Below, piece by piece: positions 1-7,841 of a stretch of 53,934 nucleotides of DNA. The first letter of the stretch is position 1, and every line of letters begins with the position of its first letter. Made by a program: the position numbers and the translations under genes. Below the pieces are notes generated by a model. The model was given only the letters and a program-made list of their open reading frames with translations, was not told the DNA's origin and made no database searches. The DNA comes from Lachnospiraceae bacterium (GTDB lineage Bacteria; Bacillota; Clostridia; Lachnospirales; Lachnospiraceae), in assembly GCA_017433725.1 (NCBI GenBank), contig JAFRGQ010000016.1:1-53934 (forward strand). The letters run 5' to 3'.

Positions 1-5
1 AAACT

Positions 6-1949
6 ATGGCACTTGATTACAGAAAATGCGCGCAGGAGATCGCCGATAATATCGGTGGCGGCGCTAACGTCGTCTCTGCTGCACATTGCGCTACAAGACT
101 TCGCCTTGTTATCGCAGATAACAGCAAAGTCAACAAGGAAGTCCTTGAGAACGTCGATGGCGTCAAGGGTATGTTCGAGTCCAATGGCCAGCTACAGCTG
201 ATCATCGGTACCGGAACAGTTAACAAAGTTTATGATGAGTTCCTTTCCATCACGGGCGCTTCCGCAGCTTCCAAGGAAGATGTAAAGGCAGCAGCAGCTG
301 CACAGCAGCCGTGGTACATCAGACTTCTTAAGCCGATCGGCGATGTTTTCGTTCCGATTCTTCCGGCTATCGTTGCTTCCGGTCTTATGATGGGTCTCGT
401 TGAGGCTCTTGCTAAGATTCCGGGTCTCGGTTTCGGTGGTACCGACTGGTTCGCTTTCCTTGATACAGCAGCGAACACAGCTTTCGCTTATCTGCCGGTT
501 ATCGTAGCTATTTCAGCGGCGAGAGTATTCGGCGGTAACATTTTCCTCGGCGCGGTTATCGGTCTTTTGATGATCCATGCTGCATTCCTTAACGGCTGGA
601 ATGTCGGTAGCGCTGAGCAGGTAGCAAAATTCTTTGGTATTGATGTTAACGGCGTAAGCCCGTATCTGTATGACTGGGCTGCAAATCCGGATAATGTGAC
701 AGTTGCATCGTTAGGCGGAATACCTAAGTGGCATCTGTTTGGACCGATTCTCCCGATTAACAGAGTAGGTTATCAGGGCCATGTTATCCCGGTCATGCTG
801 GCTGTCCTCTTCATGAGCAAGATCGAGTCCTGGCTGCATAAGCATGTTCCGGAAATGATCGACCTCTTCGTAACTCCGCTGACAACTGTTCTTGTAACAG
901 CACTTGTAACTCTTACAATTATTGGACCGATCTTCTCCACACTTGAGACACTCGTTCTGAACGGTGCTGAGAAGCTTGTTGCAAATCCGATCGGTTCCTG
1001 CATCATGGGTGCACTTTATCCCTGTACTGTTGTTATGGGTCTTCACCATATGTACAACGTTATCGAGGCCGGTATGCTTGCTTCCAAGGGTCTCAATACC
1101 TGGATGCCGATCGCATCTGCCGCGAACTTTGCACAGTTCGGCGCCTGCCTCGCAGTCGGTCTTCGCTCCAAGAATCAGAAGACAAAAGCTGTTGCTATTC
1201 CGTCTTCCATGTCCGCAGCTCTCGGTATCACAGAGCCGGCTATCTTCGGTGTTAACATGCGCTTCATGAAGCCGTTCGTCGGTGGTATGATCGGCGGTGC
1301 TGTAGGTGCACTTGTTGCTGCATTCATGGGTATCGGTGCTTCCGCATACGGCGTAACAGGTATCCCGGGATATCTTACAATCAACAATCCGGTGCTTTAT
1401 ACGATCGTTCTTGCGATCTCCGGCGGTCTTGCATTCTTTATCACAACAGTTATCTTCAAGGAAGATGAACCGAAGAAAGCAGCTCCGAAGGCAGCTCCGC
1501 CAATCGATATCAATACACAGCCGGTCGTTATGGAAGTCGGCGCTGACAAGGTCAAGTCTCCGGCAGTCGGAACACTGGTTCCGCAGGAGCAGATCCCGGA
1601 TGCTACATTTGCATCAGGCGTTCTCGGCGCAGGTCTCGGTATCACACCGTCCAAGGGCGTTGTAGTTGCACCGGTAGACGGCACGATCTCCACAGTTGCA
1701 GAGTCCAAGCATGCAATCGGTATCTCCACAGATTCCGGACTTGAGCTTCTCATCCATGTCGGCGTAGATACAGTCGCTATGAACGGCGATGGATTCTCAC
1801 CGGCAGTCGCTGAAGGCGATACAGTCAAGGCCGGCGACCTCCTTCTGAACTTCGATATCGACAAGATTCACAAGGCAGGCTATGCTGACACGGTTGTATT
1901 CCTTCTTACAAACTCTGATGACTTTAACGATGTTAAGATCAATGCCTGA
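6..1949 (+). CDS. PTS sugar permease, fused EIIBCA (sucrose/glucose superfamily)
   Basis: Membrane permease that imports and phosphorylates a sugar, using phosphate passed from HPr. Three domains are visible in order. EIIB is at about 1-85, with active cysteine C28 in HCATRLRL. The hydrophobic EIIC is at about 105-475 and contains the family motif GITEPAIFGVN. A Lys/Ala/Pro linker leads to a glucose-type EIIA at about 525-647, with phospho-acceptor H584 in LLIHVGVD. The EIIB and EIIC sequences most resemble the sucrose/trehalose group, but the substrate cannot be fixed from sequence alone. The ATG lies five bases into the window, so its promoter and any antiterminator target are not visible. 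No glycosidase gene follows it. A strong terminator comes 50 bases after the stop, so it ends its transcription unit. Confidence 0.92.
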   Translation: MALDYRKCAQEIADNIGGGANVVSAAHCATRLRLVIADNSKVNKEVLENVDGVKGMFESNGQLQLIIGTGTVNKVYDEFLSITGASAASKEDVKAAAAAQQPWYIRLLKPIGDVFVPILPAIVASGLMMGLVEALAKIPGLGFGGTDWFAFLDTAANTAFAYLPVIVAISAARVFGGNIFLGAVIGLLMIHAAFLNGWNVGSAEQVAKFFGIDVNGVSPYLYDWAANPDNVTVASLGGIPKWHLFGPILPINRVGYQGHVIPVMLAVLFMSKIESWLHKHVPEMIDLFVTPLTTVLVTALVTLTIIGPIFSTLETLVLNGAEKLVANPIGSCIMGALYPCTVVMGLHHMYNVIEAGMLASKGLNTWMPIASAANFAQFGACLAVGLRSKNQKTKAVAIPSSMSAALGITEPAIFGVNMRFMKPFVGGMIGGAVGALVAAFMGIGASAYGVTGIPGYLTINNPVLYTIVLAISGGLAFFITTVIFKEDEPKKAAPKAAPPIDINTQPVVMEVGADKVKSPAVGTLVPQEQIPDATFASGVLGAGLGITPSKGVVVAPVDGTISTVAESKHAIGISTDSGLELLIHVGVDTVAMNGDGFSPAVAEGDTVKAGDLLLNFDIDKIHKAGYADTVVFLLTNSDDFNDVKINA

Positions 1950-1998
1950 TCACTGAAGTGAAGTCAGTCGGGACATAGGTTCCTACATATGAAGTTTT

Positions 1999-2027
1999 CC
2001 CCGGGATCTTCGGATCCCGGGGTTTTT
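1999..2027 (+). terminator. Intrinsic terminator of the PTS gene
   Basis: A perfect 10-bp GC-rich stem, CCCCGGGATC with GATCCCGGGG, is closed by a TTCG tetraloop (C-UUCG-G type) and followed by five T. This is a textbook Rho-independent terminator. Confidence 0.95.
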
Positions 2028-2053
2028 CATACCTACACAAATCGCTTTTCTTA

Positions 2054-2062
2054 TGCTATAAT
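2054..2062 (+). promoter_or_regulatory. Extended -10 promoter of the binding-protein gene
   Basis: TGCTATAAT is a perfect extended -10 (TGn-TATAAT). No good -35 hexamer stands 17 bases upstream, which extended -10 promoters tolerate. The predicted start near 2069 gives an untranslated leader of about 195 nt. Confidence 0.6.
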
Positions 2063-2068
2063 TAAGCC

Positions 2069-2263
2069 AATTTCAAGTCTCGCTGCACGGGGAGAATTGC
2101 AGCGATATATCATGGTAATGCCAATCGGCATACAGTCATAAAAGATACTTGTCTGTGGGATGCTTCGGGCATACTGGGGAGTAGCAAGCCGGAGCAGAAA
2201 GCAGATATGAACTGAATGGGGAGAGGGTATCCCTAAACTGTGATGAAGGATGGAACTGGGGTT
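2069..2263 (+). promoter_or_regulatory. Structured 5' leader, unassigned
   Basis: About 195 nt separate the extended -10 from the lipoprotein start. The leader holds an 8-bp perfect hairpin (TCGCTGCA 2080-2087 with TGCAGCGA 2098-2105) and a second hairpin (ATGCC 2118-2122 with GGCAT 2127-2131). A third small hairpin, ATGC with GCAT around TTCGG, lies near 2160. The motif GGGGAG occurs three times. I do not recognise a known riboswitch class. It may be a cis-regulatory RNA, but that is inference. Confidence 0.35.
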
Positions 2264-3577
2264 ATGAAGAGATTTCTTGCGGCTGCAGTTTCTGCAGCCA
2301 TTCTTTTTGCTGTGACAGGCTGTGCGGGAGGAGAGAGCACAGCTCAGACCGACAGCAGTATTACTGGCGGGGCGGCTTCACTGGCGGAGGAAGTTCTGAC
2401 AGAAAGCGAGAGTACTGAACTGAAAGATGTGAAAGCAGTTGCGCTCTCACGCAATGCGGCAAGAATGTGGATGCTTGCCGGCGGTGAACTCATCGGTGCA
2501 GCCGACGAGGCACAGGACCTGCCCGGAATTCCGAAAGATTTAGTCTGGATCGGAAGCGAAAAAGAACCTGATTTGAGAAACATTCCGAAAACGAAAACGG
2601 ATGTGGTCATAGCTGACAAGTCTGTCGAGAACTACTCGGGAATCAAAAAAGAGCTGTCAGAGGCGGACTGTGATATGATTGAGGTCAGCGCCAACAGTTT
2701 CAGGGACTACGATGCCTCCATGCAGCTTCTGACCGAGAGGACCGGCAACACGGAGTCCTATCAGAAATATGTCACGGAGGTTGCCTCCAGGAATGAAGGT
2801 ATCATTTCAAGTGCGTTGGAAGCTGCTCACAAAGTAGAGGTTACCGTGACGGAGTCGCCTGCACGGGACCTCAGTGATACGAAAGTATCTGACGAAGCGC
2901 CGAATCAGTACTATAAAGGACGAACTCCGACTTACATGGTCATACGAGTCGGGAGCGAGGAATGCTGTGCAATGTCGAACGACGACTTTATCTGCAGTAT
3001 GCTTTGCGACTTTGGTATGACGAACGCCAATAAGAGCGGTCAGCGCGTCCACGTGTGGAGGATGAACGAGGAGGAAACTTCTAAGGCTGAAGAATCTGCG
3101 GCGACGCAGTCCGGGGAAAGCAGGGCTGAAAAAGGCAAAGCCGATGATTCTTCGGTTATGTCGAAAGCGGAGGACAGCAGGCCGGAAAAAGGCGAAGTAG
3201 AAGACTCATCGGCAACGTCGAAACCGAGCGATGTATCGACCGCTTCGCTCATACCGGAGACTCCGGTCGAGACGGATGCTGTTGATACATTTGCCGGAGA
3301 GGTCGATGCGAGGGAGAGTGACGATGCGGGCAGGAGAACATTTGAAAATCTCCTTGCCAATAACCCTGATTTTATATTCATTATTTACGAGGGGAATGAG
3401 AAGGAAGCTGCAGCAAGCTGCAATGAGCTGGTAAAATCCTGTGACGCGTGGAAAAATGTGTTTGCCGTGCAAAGCGGACGTGTCTATGAGCTTCCGCAGA
3501 GCTCATTCCGTTATCAGCCTGATGAACTGTGGGATATGGCTTATGAATATCTCTACCAGTCGATTTATAATTTCTGA
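2264..3577 (+). CDS. BtuF/FhuD-like substrate-binding lipoprotein with acidic insert
   Basis: Extracellular ABC-type binding protein anchored by lipid. The start at 2264 gives MKRFLAAAVSAAILFAVTGC, a signal peptide with lipobox VTGC. An in-frame ATG at 2240 would add eight residues before the basic start and is less likely. The body resembles the Peripla_BP_2 (TroA/BtuF, metal-chelate) fold: an N lobe with a LAGGELIG-like segment and a C lobe with NNPDFIFIIYEGNEKEA and VFAVQSGRVYELP. A Ser/Glu/Lys-rich insert of about 75 residues, containing two imperfect repeats of the EKGxxxDSSxxSK type, separates the lobes. Family members are normally about 300-350 residues, so the insert explains the extra length. 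No permease or ATPase gene is adjacent, so the ligand is unknown. It could bind siderophore, cobalamin or heme, or act without a transporter. Confidence 0.75.
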   Translation: MKRFLAAAVSAAILFAVTGCAGGESTAQTDSSITGGAASLAEEVLTESESTELKDVKAVALSRNAARMWMLAGGELIGAADEAQDLPGIPKDLVWIGSEKEPDLRNIPKTKTDVVIADKSVENYSGIKKELSEADCDMIEVSANSFRDYDASMQLLTERTGNTESYQKYVTEVASRNEGIISSALEAAHKVEVTVTESPARDLSDTKVSDEAPNQYYKGRTPTYMVIRVGSEECCAMSNDDFICSMLCDFGMTNANKSGQRVHVWRMNEEETSKAEESAATQSGESRAEKGKADDSSVMSKAEDSRPEKGEVEDSSATSKPSDVSTASLIPETPVETDAVDTFAGEVDARESDDAGRRTFENLLANNPDFIFIIYEGNEKEAAASCNELVKSCDAWKNVFAVQSGRVYELPQSSFRYQPDELWDMAYEYLYQSIYNF

Positions 3578-3682
3578 TACAGAATTCAGGTAATATCGTC
3601 GAGAGATGAGTGTGAAAACAACTTGTCTTCTGCGAACTCGGGTAGACTGACAAAACAATAACGGAAACAAATAAGAATACAC

Positions 3683-3739
3683 AAGGGCTGCCGTACCGAG
3701 TGGTGATCATGATTGGCACCATTCGGGACGACAGCCCTT
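3683..3739. terminator. Large convergent hairpin (GCTGYCRCAY family, copy A)
   Basis: AAGGGCTGCCGTACCGAG and the following five bases pair with 3717-3739 over about 23 bp, with a few mismatches and an 11-nt loop. AATAC and GTATT lie just outside. It lies between the convergent lipoprotein and htrA genes. On the minus strand a T-rich stretch follows, as expected of an htrA terminator. Its outer arm resembles those of seven other hairpins in this window. Confidence 0.75.
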
Positions 3740-3837
3740 CTTATGTATTTGTCAGAAACGTTATTTTGATTTAAGTCGATTTACTAATACTGCCCGTTGA
3801 GGCTTATTCCAGTCAGAATTTAAGCCGGCGCTAAAAG

Positions 3838-5271
3838 TTACTGCTCGTTGAGACTTGTCCTCTGAGCCTCGTCAGATCCGAATGTCACGGTCGTCTTGCC
3901 GGACTGATATTCGGCTGACTGTCCGTTCTCTGCGAAGATGTCGGGGTAGGAGACTTCACGGCTGACGGTCAGCTCTGCAGAGTCGCCGATGCTGTAAGCT
4001 GCAAGGGCGTTTGTCAGATCTTCTACAGAGGTAACCTGCGTATCATCGATTGCAGTGATGATGTCGCCTTCCTGAAGACCTGCATTTGCGGCTGCGGAAC
4101 CCTGCTCCACTTCCTTTACATAGACGCCTGCCGGAATTCCGTAGTAAGAGGAATTCTCTTCACTGATGCCGGTGCAGGAGATGCCGAGGCGAACGGTATT
4201 TGTATTGGTCTCAGCGTCGGGAGCTGCCTGTACGGCCTCACCGTTCTGCAGAGCAGTGAGGATCGGCTGAGCAGATGTGATCGGAATTGCATAGCCCATT
4301 CCCTCAACTTCCGTGTCTGCATATTTTGCGGAGTTTATGCCGATTAGCTCGCCTTTCATATTGAGGAGAGCGCCGCCGGAGTTGCCGGGATTGATTGCCG
4401 CGTCAGTCTGGATCAGACCGTCGTCAGTTCCCTCTCTGGAGCCGTCATAGGATTCGAGTGTGCGATGCATTGCACTGACAATTCCGGAGGAGACGGACTG
4501 GCCGTATCCGAGAGCATTGCCGATCGCGACGACTTCTTCACCGACTAAGAGTTCATCGGAGTTTCCGATCTCGATAACTCTGATTGCGGAAAGTGTATCT
4601 TCGGAAAGATCTGCTTTGTTCACCGCGATGACCGCCAGGTCTGTAGAGCTGTCCTCACCCAGGACGGTTGCGCTTGCTGCCGTGTCATCGATGAAAGCTA
4701 CGGAGAGTTCTTTGGAGCTGCTGATTACGTGCTGGTTCGTAGCGATGATGATCTGATCATCTGTCTCACCGATAATGACGCCTGTTCCCATGCTGACGGC
4801 TTCGTACGGCTGCCCCTGTCCGTTGCCGTTTCCGAAGATATCTCCGAACTCATCTCCGAAAATGCTGCTGAAATCGCCGTAGGAACCTCCGAAATAACTC
4901 TGGACGTCCTCAACGGAAGTATTGGTAATTGCGACCATGGCGGGCATTGAGTTGGCTGCGACTTCGGCAACTGTCATGGTTCCGCCTGAGGCATTTGCGT
5001 CAGCGGTGTTGGCGTCCTTGGTCGACTCGATCTCACCGGTATCGGTTTGTGTGGGATCCACACTGTTCGCCTCATTGAAAAGCATGCTCTTTGTATCTTC
5101 TCCGGCAGCGGCGCTTCCTGCCTGTGCGGTAGCTTCAATCGCTGTCTGCTGCGCGGACGTTGACTGAGCTATCCCGTTCACGGAGAGAAATACGCCCGAT
5201 GAGACGAGACCGAATGTTGCGGCCAGAGCAGTTGTAAGACCAAGTTTTTTCCATAATGTATTGTTTTTCAT
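3838..5271 (-). CDS. htrA: HtrA/DegP-type serine protease
   Basis: Membrane-anchored, surface-facing protease that degrades misfolded exported proteins. The ATG at 5271 has AGGAGG at the right distance, whereas the longer frame from 5292 would run through that site. In the resulting 477 residues, a hydrophobic N-terminal anchor (about 9-35) is followed by an Ala/Thr/Asp-rich linker. The trypsin-like domain comes next with the triad H181 (ATNQHVI), D211 (SSTDLAVI) and S298 (NPGNSGGALL). A single PDZ domain is at about 360-450, with GDIITAIDD. A Gly/Phe/Asp-rich loop (about 125-155) sits at the start of the protease domain. The gene is divergent from the lipid kinase and ends against hairpin copy A. 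Stress control is likely for the family, but no operator is visible. Confidence 0.93.
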   Translation of the reverse strand: MKNNTLWKKLGLTTALAATFGLVSSGVFLSVNGIAQSTSAQQTAIEATAQAGSAAAGEDTKSMLFNEANSVDPTQTDTGEIESTKDANTADANASGGTMTVAEVAANSMPAMVAITNTSVEDVQSYFGGSYGDFSSIFGDEFGDIFGNGNGQGQPYEAVSMGTGVIIGETDDQIIIATNQHVISSSKELSVAFIDDTAASATVLGEDSSTDLAVIAVNKADLSEDTLSAIRVIEIGNSDELLVGEEVVAIGNALGYGQSVSSGIVSAMHRTLESYDGSREGTDDGLIQTDAAINPGNSGGALLNMKGELIGINSAKYADTEVEGMGYAIPITSAQPILTALQNGEAVQAAPDAETNTNTVRLGISCTGISEENSSYYGIPAGVYVKEVEQGSAAANAGLQEGDIITAIDDTQVTSVEDLTNALAAYSIGDSAELTVSREVSYPDIFAENGQSAEYQSGKTTVTFGSDEAQRTSLNEQ

Positions 5272-5410
5272 GTTTTTCCTCCTGTACGGCATGTATTCTT
5301 TGCCGTATGCGTAATATTGTATGTTGTTGTGCTCCGGGCAGGTGCCGCGTTATGTGTCTTGCCGATAAGACCTGATTTCCGGAACGCATCTTGTGTTGTT
5401 TCTTTTCATG

Positions 5411-5438
5411 TCATTATTTTTGAAAAAAAGTTTGTCAA
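5411..5438 (-). promoter_or_regulatory. Candidate htrA promoter
   Basis: On the minus strand, TTGACA (5438-5433) is followed after 16 bases by TAATGA (5416-5411). The -35 is perfect and the -10 is only fair. It lies about 140 bases before the htrA start. The 319-base gap 5272-5590 holds this, the divergent kinase promoter and nothing else I can identify. Confidence 0.4.
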
Positions 5439-5484
5439 ATTTGTGTCAGGATATTGCTCCTTTTGTGAAATGAAAATGGCGTAC

Positions 5485-5513
5485 TTGTGAATTTATTCCT
5501 TTGGGTGTAGAAT
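5485..5513 (+). promoter_or_regulatory. Promoter of the lipid kinase gene
   Basis: TTGTGA, exactly 17 bases, then TAGAAT. The predicted start near 5520 leaves a leader of about 70 nt before the ATG at 5591, which supports that start over the longer open frame beginning at 5501. Confidence 0.6.
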
Positions 5514-5590
5514 TCTTTTATCAATCATTCGCTGAGGAAAATGTATCGGTCTCAGCACATTTTTGGACCGAAGTAACGGGAGCTGTCAGA

Positions 5591-6625
5591 ATGTCGCAGA
5601 AAATTCTTCTCATATATAACCCAAAAGCGGGAAAAGGACTTTTTGTTCAAAAGCTTGCTGATGTCATTGACATGTTCGTGAAAGCCGGCTATCGCGTGGA
5701 GGTTCATCCGACACAGAAACGGAAGGATGCAGTAGAAATAGCGAGAAATGCAGGCGGATTCATCGACATGATAGTAGCAGCGGGCGGTGATGGGACACTT
5801 GATGAAGTCGTGACGGGTATCACCATGTCCGGAAGGGACTTACCGATCGGTTATATTCCTGTCGGATCGACCAATGATTACGCTGCCAGTCTCAATATGT
5901 CCACATCAATTCTCGAGGCGACGGGTGATATTGTGGGTGGTGAGCCGCAGGCGGTGGATATAGGAGAGTTCAACGGCGACGCATTTGTCTATGTCGCGGC
6001 TTTCGGTGCCTTCACGGACGTTTCCTATGACACGAATCAGGATATGAAGAATCTGTTCGGGCATCTTGCTTATATTTTTGAGGGAATGAGAAGGCTTCCG
6101 GATATCAAGAGCTATAACCTGAAAGTGGAAGTGGAAGGAAAACTTCACGAGGGAAATTACATTTACGGTATGGTGACGAACTCCATCTCTGTCGGTGGAA
6201 TTAAAGGCATGACAGGACCCAATGTATATCTTGATGACGGCGTGTTTGAAAGTATGCTGATCCACTCGCCGACAAATCCGATGGAGCTCAATGAAATTAT
6301 TACTGCATTATTATCAGGAAATGTTGAATCCACTCCTCTTATAGAGTATTACCATACAAGCAGTGTTCACATTACTGCGGCCGAACCGATACCATGGACT
6401 CTGGACGGTGAGTATGGCGGGAACCATCAGGATGTGACGATCAGGAACCTGAAACAGCGTGTCAGAATCATTCTTTACGGAGACAAATCCGACGTGCTTC
6501 ACGGATGGCGCGATATCCCCGGAGCAACCGGAGACGACGAGCTCAGCGAAGGAAAATTCGAAGTGGCCGACTCTCTGAAAGTTATTTCGGAAGAATTCGG
6601 CAAGATTCTGGACGTAGACGTATGA
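5591..6625 (+). CDS. Diacylglycerol kinase family lipid kinase
   Basis: Cytosolic or membrane-associated enzyme that phosphorylates a lipid, probably diacylglycerol for recycling into phospholipid synthesis. It has 344 residues. The family motifs are in place: NPKAGKG at 10-16, the nucleotide-binding GGDGT at 65-69, and GSTNDYA at 92-98. Further on come the conserved Gly/Asp segments of the C-terminal sandwich, including LDDGVFE and WTLDGEYGG. The start is preceded by GGGAG eight bases upstream and lies downstream of a promoter at 5485-5513. It appears to be a single-gene unit ending at a terminator. The YegS/BmrU/DgkB group shares these motifs, so the exact lipid is not certain. Confidence 0.88.
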   Translation: MSQKILLIYNPKAGKGLFVQKLADVIDMFVKAGYRVEVHPTQKRKDAVEIARNAGGFIDMIVAAGGDGTLDEVVTGITMSGRDLPIGYIPVGSTNDYAASLNMSTSILEATGDIVGGEPQAVDIGEFNGDAFVYVAAFGAFTDVSYDTNQDMKNLFGHLAYIFEGMRRLPDIKSYNLKVEVEGKLHEGNYIYGMVTNSISVGGIKGMTGPNVYLDDGVFESMLIHSPTNPMELNEIITALLSGNVESTPLIEYYHTSSVHITAAEPIPWTLDGEYGGNHQDVTIRNLKQRVRIILYGDKSDVLHGWRDIPGATGDDELSEGKFEVADSLKVISEEFGKILDVDV

Positions 6626-6688
6626 TGTGCTTCTTGTTCGAAAATCATCTCTGATAATACTCTCAAATGATGAAAATTTGTTAAAAAT

Positions 6689-6733
6689 GGGGATTTTGCT
6701 TTAAAAAAGCAGGATTCCCTTCTTTTATTTTTT
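6689..6733 (+). terminator. Intrinsic terminator of the lipid kinase gene
   Basis: A 14-bp stem, GGGGATTTTGCTTT with AAAGCAGGATTCCC, includes three G-U pairs and has a three-base loop. It is followed by TTCTTTTATTTTTT. Confidence 0.88.
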
Positions 6734-6745
6734 GCAGTTTTACTA

Positions 6746-6751
6746 TATAAT
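6746..6751 (+). promoter_or_regulatory. -10 element of fba
   Basis: A perfect TATAAT follows a T-rich stretch. No strong -35 is seen at 16-18 bases; the T-rich tract overlaps the previous terminator. The predicted start lies near 6758. Confidence 0.5.
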
Positions 6752-6810
6752 GAACTCAAAGTGTTCGGGACACGATAAAGCCCGAAACAAATAATAAGGA
6801 GGACATTCTA

Positions 6811-7674
6811 ATGTTAGTATCAGCAAAGGAAATGGTCGCTAATGCTTACGCCGGACATTATGCTATCGGCGCTTTCAACCTCAACAACCTTGAGTGGACA
6901 AAATCCGTTCTTAAGGCTGCTCAGGAGACAAACTCTCCGGTTATCGTACAGGTTTCCGAGGGTGCAGGCAAGTACATGGCCGGCTTCAAGACAGTTAAGG
7001 ACATCGTAGCTGATGTTATCGAGAGCCAGGGCATCACTGTTCCGGTAGCTCTTCATCTTGATCATGGTACATATGAAGGCTGCAAGAAGTGCATCGATGC
7101 TGGATTCACATCCATCATGTTCGACGGCTCCGCTCTTCCGTTTGAAGAGAACGTTGAGAAGACAAAAGAACTCGTAGCTATCTGCAATGAGAAGGGCATG
7201 TCCATCGAAGCAGAAGTCGGCGCTATCGGCGGTGAGGAAGACGGCGTTGTCGGCGCAGGCGAGTGCGCAGATCCGGAAGAGTGCAAGAAGATCGCTGACC
7301 TCGGCATTTCCATGCTTGCAGCCGGCATCGGCAACATCCATGGCGTATATCCGGAAAATTGGCCGGGCCTTCGCTTCGACGTTCTTGAAGCAATCAAGGC
7401 TGCTGTAGGCGCAATGCCGCTCGTACTTCATGGCGGTTCCGGAATCCCGGATGCTATGGTTCAGGATGCAATCAAGCTCGGCGTTTCCAAGGTCAATGTT
7501 AATACAGAGTGCCAGCTTGCATTTGCTAAGGCTACACGTGAGTATATCGAAGCAGGCAAGGATCTGCAGGGCAAGGGCTTCGATCCGAGAAAGCTTCTGG
7601 CTCCGGGCGCAGCTGCAATCACAGATATGGTTAAGTACAAGATCGAAGTATTCGGTTCTGCAAACAAGGCTTGA
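6811..7674 (+). CDS. fba: Class II fructose-1,6-bisphosphate aldolase
   Basis: Zinc-dependent glycolytic and gluconeogenic enzyme that interconverts fructose-1,6-bisphosphate with dihydroxyacetone phosphate and glyceraldehyde-3-phosphate. It has 287 residues, the usual length of the short Gram-positive form. The active-site sequence LHLDHGTYEGC gives catalytic D84 and metal ligand H85. Other metal ligands are H177 in GNIHGVY and H207 in LHGGSGI, and the phosphate site is NVNTE near 229-233. AAGGAGG stands nine bases before the ATG. Codon choice is strongly biased, as expected for a highly expressed gene. It is monocistronic by its own -10 and the hairpins after it. Confidence 0.96.
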   Translation: MLVSAKEMVANAYAGHYAIGAFNLNNLEWTKSVLKAAQETNSPVIVQVSEGAGKYMAGFKTVKDIVADVIESQGITVPVALHLDHGTYEGCKKCIDAGFTSIMFDGSALPFEENVEKTKELVAICNEKGMSIEAEVGAIGGEEDGVVGAGECADPEECKKIADLGISMLAAGIGNIHGVYPENWPGLRFDVLEAIKAAVGAMPLVLHGGSGIPDAMVQDAIKLGVSKVNVNTECQLAFAKATREYIEAGKDLQGKGFDPRKLLAPGAAAITDMVKYKIEVFGSANKA

Positions 7675-7692
7675 TAGAATCGGTATAAATGA

Positions 7693-7814
7693 CTGCCCGA
7701 GGGCAGCCTGACGATTGAAAACTGATGAAAGTACGGGTGCTTTTCTGAGCGGAAATGTACCCGAATAGACCAAATCCGGAGGGCGCTGGAAGGCAAACTC
7801 CGGATTTGAGTACA
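7693..7814 (+). promoter_or_regulatory. Hairpins between fba and glnN
   Basis: Three paired elements lie here. The first is CTGCCC-GA-GGGCAG (7693-7706). The second is a perfect 11-bp stem, CAAATCCGGAG (7771-7781) with CTCCGGATTTG (7798-7808), flanked by TGTAC and GTACA. The third, CGGGT (7733-7737) with ACCCG (7759-7763), would overlap the TGTAC arm and so compete with it. None has a clear T-run. They could end fba transcripts, or form a leader that controls glnN. Confidence 0.45.
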
Positions 7815-7841
7815 CTTGCCCCATTATTGTAAGAGGAGACT

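Noticed and set aside
2140-2230. GGGGAGTAGC near 2176, similar to the 5' motif of the yybP-ykoY manganese riboswitch
   Set aside because: The second conserved block and the closing stem of that riboswitch are not found downstream, so the match is one short motif only.
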